Position numbers and translations under genes: made by a program
NCBI RefSeq assembly: GCF_900403705.1
Contig: NZ_OUNR01000001.1
Location: 806,001 to 870,000, forward strand
Origin: Nitrospira lenta
GTDB taxonomy: Bacteria > Nitrospirota > Nitrospiria > Nitrospirales > Nitrospiraceae
DNA length: 64,000 nucleotides
Direction of reading: 5' to 3'
The notes under the pieces: model-generated
Told to the model about the DNA's origin: nothing
What the model saw: the letters and a program-made list of their open reading frames with translations, nothing else
Databases searched by the model: none
In this document: positions 53,236 through 61,996 of the stretch, one piece after another
Numbering within the stretch: position 1 is the first letter of the stretch
How the letters are laid out: each line of letters begins with the position of its first letter

Positions 53236-54063
53236 TTATCCCGGGGAGAGCATGCCCCGCGTCAGCTGGATCAATTGCTCACGCGACAACACTTCCGCTC
53301 TGACGGAAGGCGAGAGAGCCAGGCGGTCAAGCGCTCCGGCAATGCGCCCCTGATCGTAGCCTTCGTCCTTGAGCGAGTTCACCAGCGTCTTGCGCCGGTG
53401 GGCGAAGGCGGCCTTCACAAGCGCCGCAAACTTCGGCTCTTCTGCAGCGCTGAGCTCCCGCTGCACTCTCGTCCGCAGCAAGACCACCGCGGACCCAACT
53501 TCCGGCCGGGGCCGGAAACATTGGGCGGACACGCGGAAGGCTTTGGTGATCTCAGCGGCATACTGCGCCATGACGGACAAGACGCCATAGTCGGAGCTGC
53601 CGGGCTTAGCGACCAAACGGTCGGCCACTTCATTCTGAAGCATCAGGACTAAGCGGGGGAATCGATCCCGCTGATCCAGCAATCTGAACAACAACGGCGT
53701 CGAGATGTAATACGGCAAATTAGCCACCACGATGGTTCCGCTCGGCAGATTTTCCACGGGATAGACCAAGGCGTCATCAAGCACGAGGGTCAGATTGGGA
53801 AACTCCGCCTGCCGTTCAGTGAGATAGGCATAGAGCCGCGGGTCGATCTCCACGGCCGTGACATGGCCAGCGGTCTTACAGAGCACCTCCGTTAGCACAC
53901 CGCGACCCGGGCCAATTTCTAGGACCGGGTCGTTCTGGGAAATGTCCGCCAGCGCCACGATTTTGCGCACGATGTTGGGATCGATGAGAAAGTTCTGACC
54001 GAGCCGTTTGATCGCGGCGGGAGGATCGGCCGGAGAATTCAAGAAAGGATCCGACTGTCCCAC
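53236..54063 (-). CDS. rsmA: 16S rRNA (adenine-N6,N6)-dimethyltransferase
   Basis: KsgA/RsmA dimethylates two adjacent adenosines in helix 45 of 16S rRNA, a late ribosome assembly step. The 275-residue product has the family motifs LGQNFLIDPNIVRKI at the start, VLEIGPGRGVLTEVL (SAM-binding motif I) and VANLPYYIS (catalytic motif IV). Length is normal. It lies 87 bases upstream of ftsK and three bases after the small gene at 54067, so part of the minus-strand run. Confidence 0.95.
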   Translation of the reverse strand: MGQSDPFLNSPADPPAAIKRLGQNFLIDPNIVRKIVALADISQNDPVLEIGPGRGVLTEVLCKTAGHVTAVEIDPRLYAYLTERQAEFPNLTLVLDDALVYPVENLPSGTIVVANLPYYISTPLLFRLLDQRDRFPRLVLMLQNEVADRLVAKPGSSDYGVLSVMAQYAAEITKAFRVSAQCFRPRPEVGSAVVLLRTRVQRELSAAEEPKFAALVKAAFAHRRKTLVNSLKDEGYDQGRIAGALDRLALSPSVRAEVLSREQLIQLTRGMLSPG

Positions 54064-54066
54064 GCC

Positions 54067-54390
54067 TCACGCACCAGGAGGGGTGCGTGGGGTTGCCGCC
54101 AACTGCTTGGCCAACGTCGCCAGCGGCGTACGGTAGCCGTCAATCGTGTCGTTGAACTCTTCGACCAAATCGTTGGTAAACGACGGCCCCGGGTGAATCG
54201 CGGCAAACTTCTGCCCCTCAGCCGGCCCCACCGCCTCGGTAATGAGCGTGACCGTGCGGGCTTTCCACTTCGCCACCCGCTCGTCACCCGCCACCGTGTT
54301 CAAATCCTCGCGCGTTTGCTTGGCCAGCGCGTCCAGTTCTTTGATCTGCTGCTGAACCACTGCCAGGCCCTTAGATACTTCCTGCGACAT
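54067..54390 (-). CDS. Small helical hypothetical protein
   Basis: A 107-residue protein, mostly amphipathic helix (SKGLAVVQQQIKELDALAKQTREDL near the start, probably coiled coil), with a conserved-looking GPSFTNDLVEEFNDTIDGYR in the middle. No enzyme motif is recognised. The ATG at 54390 has AGGAAGGA upstream, while the frame is open to 54441 inside pdxA. It lies between pdxA and rsmA with gaps of 16 and three bases, so the three are likely one transcript. Confidence 0.65.
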   Translation of the reverse strand: MSQEVSKGLAVVQQQIKELDALAKQTREDLNTVAGDERVAKWKARTVTLITEAVGPAEGQKFAAIHPGPSFTNDLVEEFNDTIDGYRTPLATLAKQLAATPRTPPGA

Positions 54391-54406
54391 ATCGGCGGAG
54401 TCCTTC

Positions 54407-55450
54407 CTATTTGACGCGCGCCATCGCACGATTTTGGGCAATCCTGGCGGCCAGCGTCATCGCTTCCACCAGGCTGCCGGGATCAGCCACGCCTTTCCCG
54501 ACAATATCGAACGCCGTGCCGTGATCGACGGAGGTGCGGATGATCGGGAGTCCGACCGTCAAGTTCACGCAGGTCCCGAACGCCACGAGCTTCAATGGGA
54601 TCAAACCCTGGTCATGATACATCGCCACGATACCGTCATACTGCCCCTTGACCGCTTTCCCGAATAGCGTATCGGCCGGCTGTGGATCGCTGGCCATGAT
54701 CCCCTGCGCCTGCGCGGCACGGGCGGCAGGAAGAATCACTCGGGCCTCCTCATTACCGAAGAGCCCATGTTCACCGGCATGGGGGTTCAATGCGGCGACT
54801 CCGATTCTGGGCTTCTTGATGCCATAGAGATCGGTAAGCGCCCGATGGGCGAGTCGAATCGCCTTTTCAATCTTCGCCTGCGTCAGGAGCTTGGACAAAT
54901 CCTTGATCGCCACATGCGTCGTCACGAACATGATGCGCAGCGGCCCGCCGACGATCATCATGCCGGATTCTTTGGCGCGAGTCAGATCCGCTAGCAGTTC
55001 GGTATGGCCCGGGTAGTGACAGCCCGCCATGTTGATGGCTTCTTTATTGATCGGCGCCGTGACGATACCGTCGATACAGCCGATTTCCGCCAGATGCACG
55101 GCTTTCTTGATGAACTCGACGGAGGCCGCGCCGGTTTCCGCCGCCGCGATGCCTAATGCAAATTTCTTCAGTGGCTTCTCCATCGGATCAAGCACGGCCA
55201 CGGCATTCCCCTTCGGCGGAACGGGATCGTGACCCTGCACCGGCACCACCGCCAGCTTGAGCCCTAACTTCTTGACGGTCCGCTCCATGACCGACACAGA
55301 CCCGATCACCAGCGGCAAACAGAGGCGCTGCACCTCTCGACCCGCCAGCGCTTTGGCGATCACCTCCGGACCGATCCCGGCGGGATCGCCCATCGTGATC
55401 CCAAGCAGGGGCAATGACGGTTGCGTGCTGACTGAACGTTTAGAAGGCAT
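54407..55450 (-). CDS. pdxA: 4-hydroxythreonine-4-phosphate dehydrogenase
   Basis: Vitamin B6 (pyridoxal phosphate) pathway enzyme: NAD-dependent oxidation and decarboxylation of 4-phosphohydroxy-L-threonine. A 347-residue product from the ATG at 55450 (MPSKRSVSTQPSLPLLG). Motifs: GITMGDPAGIGPEV, the metal-binding His in YPGHTELLA, and MYHDQGLIPLKL. The stop of the antiporter gene upstream overlaps its start by 11 bases. The frame extends to 55474 but with a less likely start. Confidence 0.94.
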   Translation of the reverse strand: MPSKRSVSTQPSLPLLGITMGDPAGIGPEVIAKALAGREVQRLCLPLVIGSVSVMERTVKKLGLKLAVVPVQGHDPVPPKGNAVAVLDPMEKPLKKFALGIAAAETGAASVEFIKKAVHLAEIGCIDGIVTAPINKEAINMAGCHYPGHTELLADLTRAKESGMMIVGGPLRIMFVTTHVAIKDLSKLLTQAKIEKAIRLAHRALTDLYGIKKPRIGVAALNPHAGEHGLFGNEEARVILPAARAAQAQGIMASDPQPADTLFGKAVKGQYDGIVAMYHDQGLIPLKLVAFGTCVNLTVGLPIIRTSVDHGTAFDIVGKGVADPGSLVEAMTLAARIAQNRAMARVK

Positions 55451-56444
55451 AGAGATACACCGTATACCCCACATACAGGATGGCGCCAGCGCCCAGCAGC
55501 GCGGGCTGCCATCGACCGCCGACGAGAATTTGGAGCAGGCAAAGGCCTGCCGCGACCATGGCCAAGACCATGGTGAGCATCGCTGACGGGGCCAGCGCCC
55601 ACTCAGTTCCGATCAACCCCACCGAGACAGGAAAGGTCCCCTGGAACACCATGGCTCCGGTGACATTCCCGATCGCCAGACGATCTTTTTTCCGATAGAG
55701 CCAGAGAAAACTGTTCGACATTTCCGGCAATTCCGTCGCCAGCGGAGCAATGAGCAACGCCAGAATCAGCGGGGAAACCGCAAACGTGGTCGCCACGGTC
55801 TCCGCGGCGGTCACAAATAAGTGCGCCCCCGCAATCAATCCACCGAGACCGGCCACCGCTTGCAGCCCGATCATCGTATACGACGGCGTCTGAGCTCGTT
55901 TGGCAAACACCAGCGGGTCCAGCGATCCTTCGCCACCGTCTTCATCCTCGGCGCTGAATTTGATCTTCATGTAGTAGATGTAGAGACCCATCAATCCGAT
56001 CGCCGCCGCCACATGGACCGCATGGGAGGGAATGAACACGCAGCCCAGCGCGACGGCGTAGCCGACCGTAAAAAACGTCAGATCCGTCCGAACCTCACCG
56101 TAATTCAAATGGAACTGCGCCGACCGCTTGCCGGCGCGGGCAAACAAGATCAGCAGCAGGGCGAGAATCGGCAGTACCAGCGTACTGAGCATGAACGGGG
56201 CTCCGAGGATCGCGCCCAGACCGACGTCCGCTTCCTGCTGACTCTTCCCGAAAAAAATCGCGATGACGGGAATCGACGTTTCCGGCAAGGTGGTTCCGAT
56301 TGCCGCAAAAATGCTGCCGACCGCGCCTTCGGAAATACCGAGCCGCTTCCCCAGCCACTCGATGGCATTGGTGAATAAGCTACATCCGCCCAGCGTGACG
56401 GCCACTGACACGAGAAACAACAGCACATAGAACAGCAGAGTCAC
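55440..56444 (-). CDS. Calcium/sodium antiporter, CaCA family
   Basis: A 334-residue membrane exchanger with two inverted alpha-repeats, visible as GTTLPETSIPVIAIFFG (about 50-66) and ATELPEMSNSFLWLY (about 245-259). About ten hydrophobic helices are present. The acidic ion-binding Glu in each repeat (LPE) is intact, so it should be an active Ca2+ or cation exporter. The central loop (KFSAEDEDGGEGSLDP) is short. It starts with GTG overlapping the larC stop (GTGA). Confidence 0.88.
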   Translation of the reverse strand: MTLLFYVLLFLVSVAVTLGGCSLFTNAIEWLGKRLGISEGAVGSIFAAIGTTLPETSIPVIAIFFGKSQQEADVGLGAILGAPFMLSTLVLPILALLLILFARAGKRSAQFHLNYGEVRTDLTFFTVGYAVALGCVFIPSHAVHVAAAIGLMGLYIYYMKIKFSAEDEDGGEGSLDPLVFAKRAQTPSYTMIGLQAVAGLGGLIAGAHLFVTAAETVATTFAVSPLILALLIAPLATELPEMSNSFLWLYRKKDRLAIGNVTGAMVFQGTFPVSVGLIGTEWALAPSAMLTMVLAMVAAGLCLLQILVGGRWQPALLGAGAILYVGYTVYLYAF

Positions 56445-57652
56445 GAGCGTTGTCCCTTCTTGCCCTTCCGCAGCGCCAACCGAGAGTACGCCACGCGCGC
56501 CTCATCCATGACATCTTTCAACGGACGGCCGGTTCGAACGGCAATCTTCTGGCAATCGACATATTCCGGCGCCGCCTTTTCCCACCCGGCTCCGACCTCG
56601 CCGACTTTCATCCGCACCGATCCGCCGGGTACCGCAACCGTTACAAATCGCCGCGGGAGCACCTGCCGGTCGAGCTCCTGAATCCGGACACCCAACGCCG
56701 TGGTTTCCTGCAAGACGACCTCCACCACCGCATCGATAGATGTGCGTGGCGCGAGACAACTCAGGATGACGCCGGGCCGGCTGCGTTTCATAATGACGGG
56801 AATCAACGCCACATCGAGCGCGCCCACAGCAAACAACTGCGCCATCACGTGCTCGTAGGCTTGAGGGTTCAGATCATCAAGATTGGTTTCGACCTGCACC
56901 ACTCGGTCGGTCGGCCGCCCGCTGGCCGCTGTCTCATCGGCCAGAAAGACCCGGAGCGCATTGGGCCACCCCTCAGGATCGGCATCGCCGGCACCGTACC
57001 CGACTTGCGCAGACTCAAGCACGGGCATTGCTCCGAACGAAGTCGCCAGCGTACGCAACAGCGCCATCCCCGTCGGCGTCGCCAATTCGCAGCGTGGCCC
57101 GTCCGAATAGATGGGAATGCCCTTCGCAAGCGCGGCAACGGCCGGTCCGGGAACCGGGAGCAACCCGTGAGCAGTTCGTATCGTCCCGGCGCCGACATTT
57201 ACCGGCGAAGCGGTGACCGTCGTGACTCCCAGCAGATGACAGCCCAATATGCCCCCTACGACGTCGATAAACGAATCGATCACACCGACTTCATGAAAAT
57301 GGACATCGCGCTTTTCGACTCGATGGGCTTGCCCTTCGGCCTCCGCCAGATGGTCGAACACCGTCCGGCTCTGTTCTTTCACCACCGCCGGTAAAGTGCT
57401 GTCCGTCAGAATCTTGTGAATGCGGGAAAGCGTGAGCGGGCGATCGAATCCGCGTTGGATTGCCACCGTAATCTTGGTTGCATGCAACGCCCCGCGGTGC
57501 ACCTGCCGCTGTTCAAGACGATATCCCGCTAATTTCAGACGTTTCAGTTCGGTCCGTAGCGTGGCCAGCGAAAGTCCGACATCGACGAGAGCGCCGAGCA
57601 CCATGTCCCCGCTCACGCCCGAGAAACAATCGACATGCAACCGTCGTCCCAC
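56441..57652 (-). CDS. larC: Nickel-pincer cofactor nickel-insertase
   Basis: LarC inserts nickel into the pyridinium pincer cofactor of lactate racemase and similar enzymes. A 403-residue, single uninterrupted frame; in Lactobacillus the gene is made through a programmed frameshift, not seen here. HVDCFSGVSGDMVLGAL at the start and VNVGAGTIRTAHGLLPVPGPA are family motifs, and EHVMAQLF and MKVGEVGAGWEKAAPEY mark the C-terminal domain. I prefer the GTG at 57652 because AGGAG stands five bases upstream; the first GTG at 57658 overlaps that site. larB lies 0.8 kb upstream on the same strand; no larE or larA is in the window. Confidence 0.9.
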   Translation of the reverse strand: MGRRLHVDCFSGVSGDMVLGALVDVGLSLATLRTELKRLKLAGYRLEQRQVHRGALHATKITVAIQRGFDRPLTLSRIHKILTDSTLPAVVKEQSRTVFDHLAEAEGQAHRVEKRDVHFHEVGVIDSFIDVVGGILGCHLLGVTTVTASPVNVGAGTIRTAHGLLPVPGPAVAALAKGIPIYSDGPRCELATPTGMALLRTLATSFGAMPVLESAQVGYGAGDADPEGWPNALRVFLADETAASGRPTDRVVQVETNLDDLNPQAYEHVMAQLFAVGALDVALIPVIMKRSRPGVILSCLAPRTSIDAVVEVVLQETTALGVRIQELDRQVLPRRFVTVAVPGGSVRMKVGEVGAGWEKAAPEYVDCQKIAVRTGRPLKDVMDEARVAYSRLALRKGKKGQRS

Positions 57653-57740
57653 GCACACTCCTTATCGACACATCGTGAAAAATCCGCTCATCTTACCCAA
57701 GGCGCCGCACAACGGCAATCGCTTCATCGGGTGGTAGCGG

Positions 57741-57858
57741 CAGGATGCTCAAAAAGATCACGGCTCTCGCCCACCCAACCCCGGCGAGTCGTCCGCTCCG
57801 GTACGTGGAACCTCTGAGCGACGCGAGAACGACGCTGGCGGTCTTTTTCAGCATCCTG
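57741..57858. repeat. MITE-like inverted repeat element
   Basis: Arms CAGGATGCTCAAAAAGA (57741-57757) and TCTTTTTCAGCATCCTG (57842-57858) match at 16 of 17 bases when one is reverse-complemented. The centre carries GTACGTGGAACC...GCGAGAACGACG. I recall repeats of this look scattered in Nitrospira genomes, but this is memory. It sits in the 250-base gap between larC and a secreted-protein gene, and its right arm has an in-frame GTG for that gene, which I do not use. Confidence 0.65.
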
Positions 57859-57905
57859 TGCGGTCTTTCATTGACAGCCCCTGGAGGCTATGTTATCCCC
57901 GGTAC

Positions 57906-58472
57906 ATGACGCACACATGTTTCGAATTCGCTTCCACAGCTGCACGGACTACTTCGATCACACGCGCGAGCCGCTCAACTCCGATCTTCCTCCTGCTTGG
58001 ATGCCTGATCGGCTTTATGGCGATCGCTCCTGCCGACGGATTTGCCAAGACAAAGGCGCCGCGCGTCCCGCGCCCGGATCCGGAACTCAAAATTCTGGAC
58101 TTACGCATCGCCCCAACGCCCTATGAGGCAGGCAACGGGTCCTTGGATTTTTCTATGAATATCCAGCTCCCGAAAGAGCTGAACGGCGCGACCGTCCTCG
58201 AAGTCTCTGCCCTGATCAGTTCTCCCTCGAAAACATCCTTGCGCTTTCTGACACATCGCCAGGCGCTTCAGCCGCAATCAACCAAGCCCGGCGAAGCACG
58301 AACAACCCTCCCGATCCGCCTGTCCTGGGATGGGAAGGACCACCGAAAGCAACTGGCCGGCCCAGGCGTCTATGCATACGAAGTCCGCACGAAATTGCTG
58401 GCGAACGGCGAGAAAGGGCTGCGCACCATGATGGTGGCTTGGCCTAAACGCGGGGAGCTGACCATTAAGTAG
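57906..58472 (+). CDS. Secreted protein with FlgD-type C-terminal fold
   Basis: A 188-residue exported protein: a long N-terminus with a hydrophobic signal stretch (TPIFLLLGCLIGFMAIAPADGFA, about 27-49), then a Pro-rich linker, then two beta-rich parts. The last 50 residues (RLSWDGKDHRKQLAGPGVYAYEVRT) look like the Ig-like domain found at the C-terminus of FlgD and similar proteins (WDG...G.Y.Y.). No enzyme motif is seen. The start is not certain (no clear ribosome-binding site); a GTG at 57858 in the repeat is the alternative. It converges with larB, overlapping it by eight bases. Confidence 0.65.
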   Translation: MTHTCFEFASTAARTTSITRASRSTPIFLLLGCLIGFMAIAPADGFAKTKAPRVPRPDPELKILDLRIAPTPYEAGNGSLDFSMNIQLPKELNGATVLEVSALISSPSKTSLRFLTHRQALQPQSTKPGEARTTLPIRLSWDGKDHRKQLAGPGVYAYEVRTKLLANGEKGLRTMMVAWPKRGELTIK

Positions 58473-59238
58473 CGGCCGGCAAACGGGCGGCATTGCCCAT
58501 CATATTGATGCGATGGGCGAGACATCCCGCCCCGAATCCATTGTCGATATTCATCACTCCGACACCCGCTGCGCAAGAATTCAGCATCGTGAGCAACGCG
58601 GCGAGCCCCCCGAAGCTTGCGCCGTAACCCCGGCTCGTCGGCACCGCCACGACAGGGCAATCGACCAACCCTCCGACAACGCTTGGCAACACGCCATCCA
58701 TTCCGGCAACCACAACCGCCACGCGCGCCTCAAAGAGCCGCTCCTTCCGGCCTAGCAACCGGTGCAGTCCGGCAACACCCACATCGTATAGCGTTTCGAC
58801 ATGACTGCCCATCACCTCCGCCGTCACTCGCGCCTCTTCGGCCACCGGCACGTCGGCAGTCCCGGCGGTTAGAACCAGAATATGTCCTGCGCGGCGCGCG
58901 GGTTTGCGGTCGATCGCCACGATGCGCGCCTCGGCATGATAGCGGGCCCGGCGATCGAGTTTCAGAATGGCCTTCGCAACCCCTGGCTCGGCTCGGGTCG
59001 CCAGAAACGGCCCGCCGTTCTTGATCAAGGCGCGGGCAATGGCGACCGACTGTTTCACCGTCTTGCCTTCGCACAACAGCACTTCAGGAAACCCCTGACG
59101 GAGCGACCGATGATGATCCAGCGAGGCAAAGCCAAGATTTTCGAACGGCAGGCTGCGCAACCGCTGGACAGCGCGGGCGACCGTCATCCGACCAGTGCGC
59201 ACATCCGTTAACAGCTGCTCAATCCCCTCTGGACTCAT
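58465..59238 (-). CDS. larB: Nickel-pincer cofactor carboxylase/hydrolase
   Basis: LarB carboxylates nicotinic acid adenine dinucleotide in the first step of nickel-pincer cofactor synthesis. The 257-residue product has a PurE-like C-terminal domain: VLTAGTADVPVAEEARVTAE, VVAGMDGVLPSVVGGLVDCPVVAVPTSRGYG, and NSCAAGVGVMNIDNGFGAG. Start at 59238 overlaps the gpsA stop by four bases (ATGA). The usual partners larC (here 57.6 kb) and larE (not in the window) would be needed. What enzyme uses the cofactor is unknown. Confidence 0.92.
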   Translation of the reverse strand: MSPEGIEQLLTDVRTGRMTVARAVQRLRSLPFENLGFASLDHHRSLRQGFPEVLLCEGKTVKQSVAIARALIKNGGPFLATRAEPGVAKAILKLDRRARYHAEARIVAIDRKPARRAGHILVLTAGTADVPVAEEARVTAEVMGSHVETLYDVGVAGLHRLLGRKERLFEARVAVVVAGMDGVLPSVVGGLVDCPVVAVPTSRGYGASFGGLAALLTMLNSCAAGVGVMNIDNGFGAGCLAHRINMMGNAARLPAAT

Positions 59239-60254
59239 ATCCGTCCCTTCTCCGGCTTTGCATCCCGTTCCATGAGATCACTCACCGCCTTCCGGCAAGA
59301 TTTTCCCTCGAACAAAACGGCATTGATCTCCTGCGTAATCGGCATCTCGACTTGATGCCGCTGCGCGAGTCCCAGCGCGGCCCGCGCCGTGCGAACCCCT
59401 TCCGCCACGGCCTGCATCCCTCCCAAAATGGCATTGAGGGATTCGCCCTGGCCCAGTCGCACACCAACCGTGTGGTTCCGGCTGAGCGAACCGGTGCAGG
59501 TCAAGACCAGATCGCCGACACCGGAGAGTCCGTATAACGTTCGCGGATCTGCGCCCATCGCCGCACCCAACCGCACAATCTCGGCAAGCCCGCGCGTGAT
59601 CAAGGCGGCCCGTGCGTTATGCCCTAAGCCCAATCCATCGACCACTCCGGCGGCCAGCGCCATGACATTCTTCAACGCCCCGCCGAGTTGCAGCCCGATG
59701 AGATCGGTATCGCCATAGACCCGCAAAGCCGGTGTCATCAAGGCAGCCTGAAACCGCGCCACCAGCTGCGCATCACGCCCGGCCAGACAGACCGCCGTCG
59801 GCTTCCCGGCGCTGAGCTCGCTGGCGAAGCTCGGCCCGGATAGCGCCATCAGATATTGCTCCATGGATTCCGGGAGCACCTCGTCCATGATCTGCGTCAT
59901 CAGTTTTGAGCTGTCCTCCTCCACCCCTTTGGTAGCACTGATGAGCGGAATCGGACGCGACAGGCAAGCGGCCATCTTCCGAAGCACCAGTCTCGTCACA
60001 TGGGACGGGACCACAAACAGAATGCCGTCGCGCTGCTCAATCGCCTCCGTCAGGGACGCAGTCGCAGTCAGCGAGTGCGGAAGCGGAACCGCGGGAAGAA
60101 ACACTCGATTCTCGTGTGTCGCATTGATGGAATCGACCACTTCACGTTCATGGGCCCAGAGGTGAATCTCCAGCCCCTTCTCCGCCAAGTGCTTGGCCAG
60201 AGCGGTCCCCCAAGCACCGGCTCCAATGACTCCGAGTGATCTGATCTCCTGCAT
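59235..60254 (-). CDS. gpsA: Glycerol-3-phosphate dehydrogenase [NAD(P)+]
   Basis: Makes sn-glycerol-3-phosphate for phospholipid synthesis from dihydroxyacetone phosphate. A 339-residue cytosolic enzyme with the Rossmann motif VIGAGAWGTALAKHLAEKG (GxGxxG), the family motif LSGPSFASELSAGKPTAV, and the substrate-binding LKNVMALAAGVVDGLGLGHNARAALITRGL. Length and order are normal. It is the first gene of a short minus-strand run with larB. Confidence 0.95.
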   Translation of the reverse strand: MQEIRSLGVIGAGAWGTALAKHLAEKGLEIHLWAHEREVVDSINATHENRVFLPAVPLPHSLTATASLTEAIEQRDGILFVVPSHVTRLVLRKMAACLSRPIPLISATKGVEEDSSKLMTQIMDEVLPESMEQYLMALSGPSFASELSAGKPTAVCLAGRDAQLVARFQAALMTPALRVYGDTDLIGLQLGGALKNVMALAAGVVDGLGLGHNARAALITRGLAEIVRLGAAMGADPRTLYGLSGVGDLVLTCTGSLSRNHTVGVRLGQGESLNAILGGMQAVAEGVRTARAALGLAQRHQVEMPITQEINAVLFEGKSCRKAVSDLMERDAKPEKGRI

Positions 60255-60493
60255 TTCGGATCAATCCTATCGTGAAAATGGAGGCGGCGCGGATTATAGG
60301 AAGCCCCCGGCTAGGAGTCAACGAACGGAACAGCGCTCTTGGAATTGTCAAGCCAGGAGCGATGGAACATCAATACTCCGGACGACGATGGCACATGCCT
60401 TGCTCCATCCATGCGTAGTTTTGCAAAAATCCTTCGCCGGAATCGCATCGGGACTTAGGATAGGTCAACCACTGCTGTAGTCGGAGAACGCCT

Positions 60494-61225
60494 ATGACGC
60501 AACGAATGTCTACAAACCGTACCTGGGGAGGAGCCCTATTGGTGGGCCTCTTGTCCTTTCTTATCGCCACGCCCTATGCGTATCCTGAGGCCTACATCGG
60601 GGGACAGATCGGAACTACACTCGCAGGAAACAGCCTTAGCAGAGTGGACCTCACTGACTTCTCACCCTTGGGATCGATGTCAGGCCGTGACCTCGCAGGC
60701 TCTCCTTTACTCGGTGGAAAGGTTGGGTACTACTTCCCAAAAGTTCGTTGGTTCGGCATCGAATTCGAAGCCAACTATAGAACTCCCCACATAGAGCAGC
60801 AGCAGACGAGGGTATCGATTCCCACATCTGCGGTTCTCAGAGATTTCGGACCAGTCACCGGCGGAGAAGCAAATGGAATATTATCCGGTGACCACTTTCG
60901 CGTCATAACAATAGCGCCTATCAATTTAATGTTCCGATACCACAAAATACGACTTCAGCCCTACTTCGGAATTGGCCCCGGAATATTCCTGGCAAAAGTG
61001 ACTACGACTCAACCTGCTTTTGCTGGTTCGCAGAGCTCCACCCAGCTAGGCCTGAATGCTAAGGTGGGTGCGGAATACTTCTTCACAAAACACTTCACAG
61101 GGTTTGTTGAGGCCAAATACAACTATGCGAGATTCAACTTCGAATCTAATAGCACAGGTAGCTTTGGATTCAGAGGCACCTACAACCCTCTCTTCCTTTC
61201 CTTCGGAGTTAGCTACCACTTCTAG
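60494..61225 (+). CDS. Outer-membrane beta-barrel protein
   Basis: A 243-residue protein with a signal peptide (GGALLVGLLSFLIATPYAYPEA, cleaved near residue 32) and a repeating pattern of alternating hydrophobic residues to a C-terminal FGVSYHF, the typical last strand of an OmpA/OmpW-type barrel. YIGGQIG opens the barrel. No transport substrate can be read. GGAG is six bases before the ATG. Base composition is more AT-rich than most of the window, so it may have been acquired. Confidence 0.75.
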   Translation: MTQRMSTNRTWGGALLVGLLSFLIATPYAYPEAYIGGQIGTTLAGNSLSRVDLTDFSPLGSMSGRDLAGSPLLGGKVGYYFPKVRWFGIEFEANYRTPHIEQQQTRVSIPTSAVLRDFGPVTGGEANGILSGDHFRVITIAPINLMFRYHKIRLQPYFGIGPGIFLAKVTTTQPAFAGSQSSTQLGLNAKVGAEYFFTKHFTGFVEAKYNYARFNFESNSTGSFGFRGTYNPLFLSFGVSYHF

Positions 61226-61350
61226 CCGCCGCTGCGCTGTCATGAAACAACAGCGCGGCACATACCCACACCACACATATCCGATATTATTTCCCGCTCC
61301 CGTCACTACTCTGTCCCACCGGTTTACGTGGGGTGCCGTTTCACCGTAGT

Positions 61351-61728
61351 ATGCAGGGTATGCAGATCTGTCCGAGCTGTCACCAGTCACTCCCGGAGAT
61401 CAATCGCTTCTGTACCCAGTGCGGACAACGGCTCGCGGCGACCGCATCGTCTTCACCGGAGCCTGCCTCGCCTCCTGCGCAGCCGACGGCACCGGAACAA
61501 TTAAACTTGAATGTCCTCTATGGCATGGTGGGCGCGTTGATCCTCGCCGTACTGCTCCCCCCATGGGAAACCCCGCCGAGTCAGCCTCCGGAATTCCTCG
61601 GTTTTCACAGCGTCCTCTCCCCGCCGACTCCCGAGGCGATCATCAGCCGCATGTTGCTCACCATCGAGCTGACCACCATCACCATTGGGGGCTTGTACGG
61701 GGCGTTCTTCTTCAGGCAAAGACCGTAA
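61351..61728 (+). CDS. Zinc-ribbon protein with one or two membrane helices
   Basis: A 125-residue protein. ICPSCHQSLPEINRFCTQCGQRL is a zinc-ribbon of the C-x2-C ... C-x2-C kind at the N-terminus, followed by a Pro/Ala-rich linker, a hydrophobic helix (VLYGMVGALILAVLLP) and a second (IELTTITIGGLYGAFFF). Such proteins are usually of unknown function. The ATG at 61351 or 61360 is likely; a GTG at 61333 is in frame. Confidence 0.6.
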   Translation: MQGMQICPSCHQSLPEINRFCTQCGQRLAATASSSPEPASPPAQPTAPEQLNLNVLYGMVGALILAVLLPPWETPPSQPPEFLGFHSVLSPPTPEAIISRMLLTIELTTITIGGLYGAFFFRQRP

Positions 61729-61841
61729 ATCAGACACCAAATGACAAGTCTTACTCATTGAACTCAACTGCAAGTCATCAGGCCGCTCAAAATGTCCCGA
61801 TAACTAGGCCGCAGGTGAGTGCAAACCGGAAGCGTACCCGT

Positions 61842-61966
61842 CTCACCCGCCCACCCCTCGCTGCTAGCGCAGCTTCTCCCCGGTGGGGTACGTTGAGGAT
61901 TTTCACGAGCCGAGAACGACGTCTGGGAACCGGCGCGTCTCGGCGCGCCAGGGTTGGGCGGGTGAG
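61842..61966. repeat. Second MITE-like inverted repeat element
   Basis: CTCACCCGCCCA (61842-61853) and TGGGCGGGTGAG (61955-61966) are perfect reverse complements. The centre has GTACGTTGAGGATTTTCACG and GAGAACGACG, which resemble the centre of the 57.7 kb element, and an inner GGCGCG / CGCGCC stem near 61932-61948. It lies in the 268-base gap between the zinc-ribbon gene and the arginine dihydrolase gene. Confidence 0.55.
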
Positions 61967-61996
61967 AACGTAGGCATTTTCAGCGGTCTTGAAATC

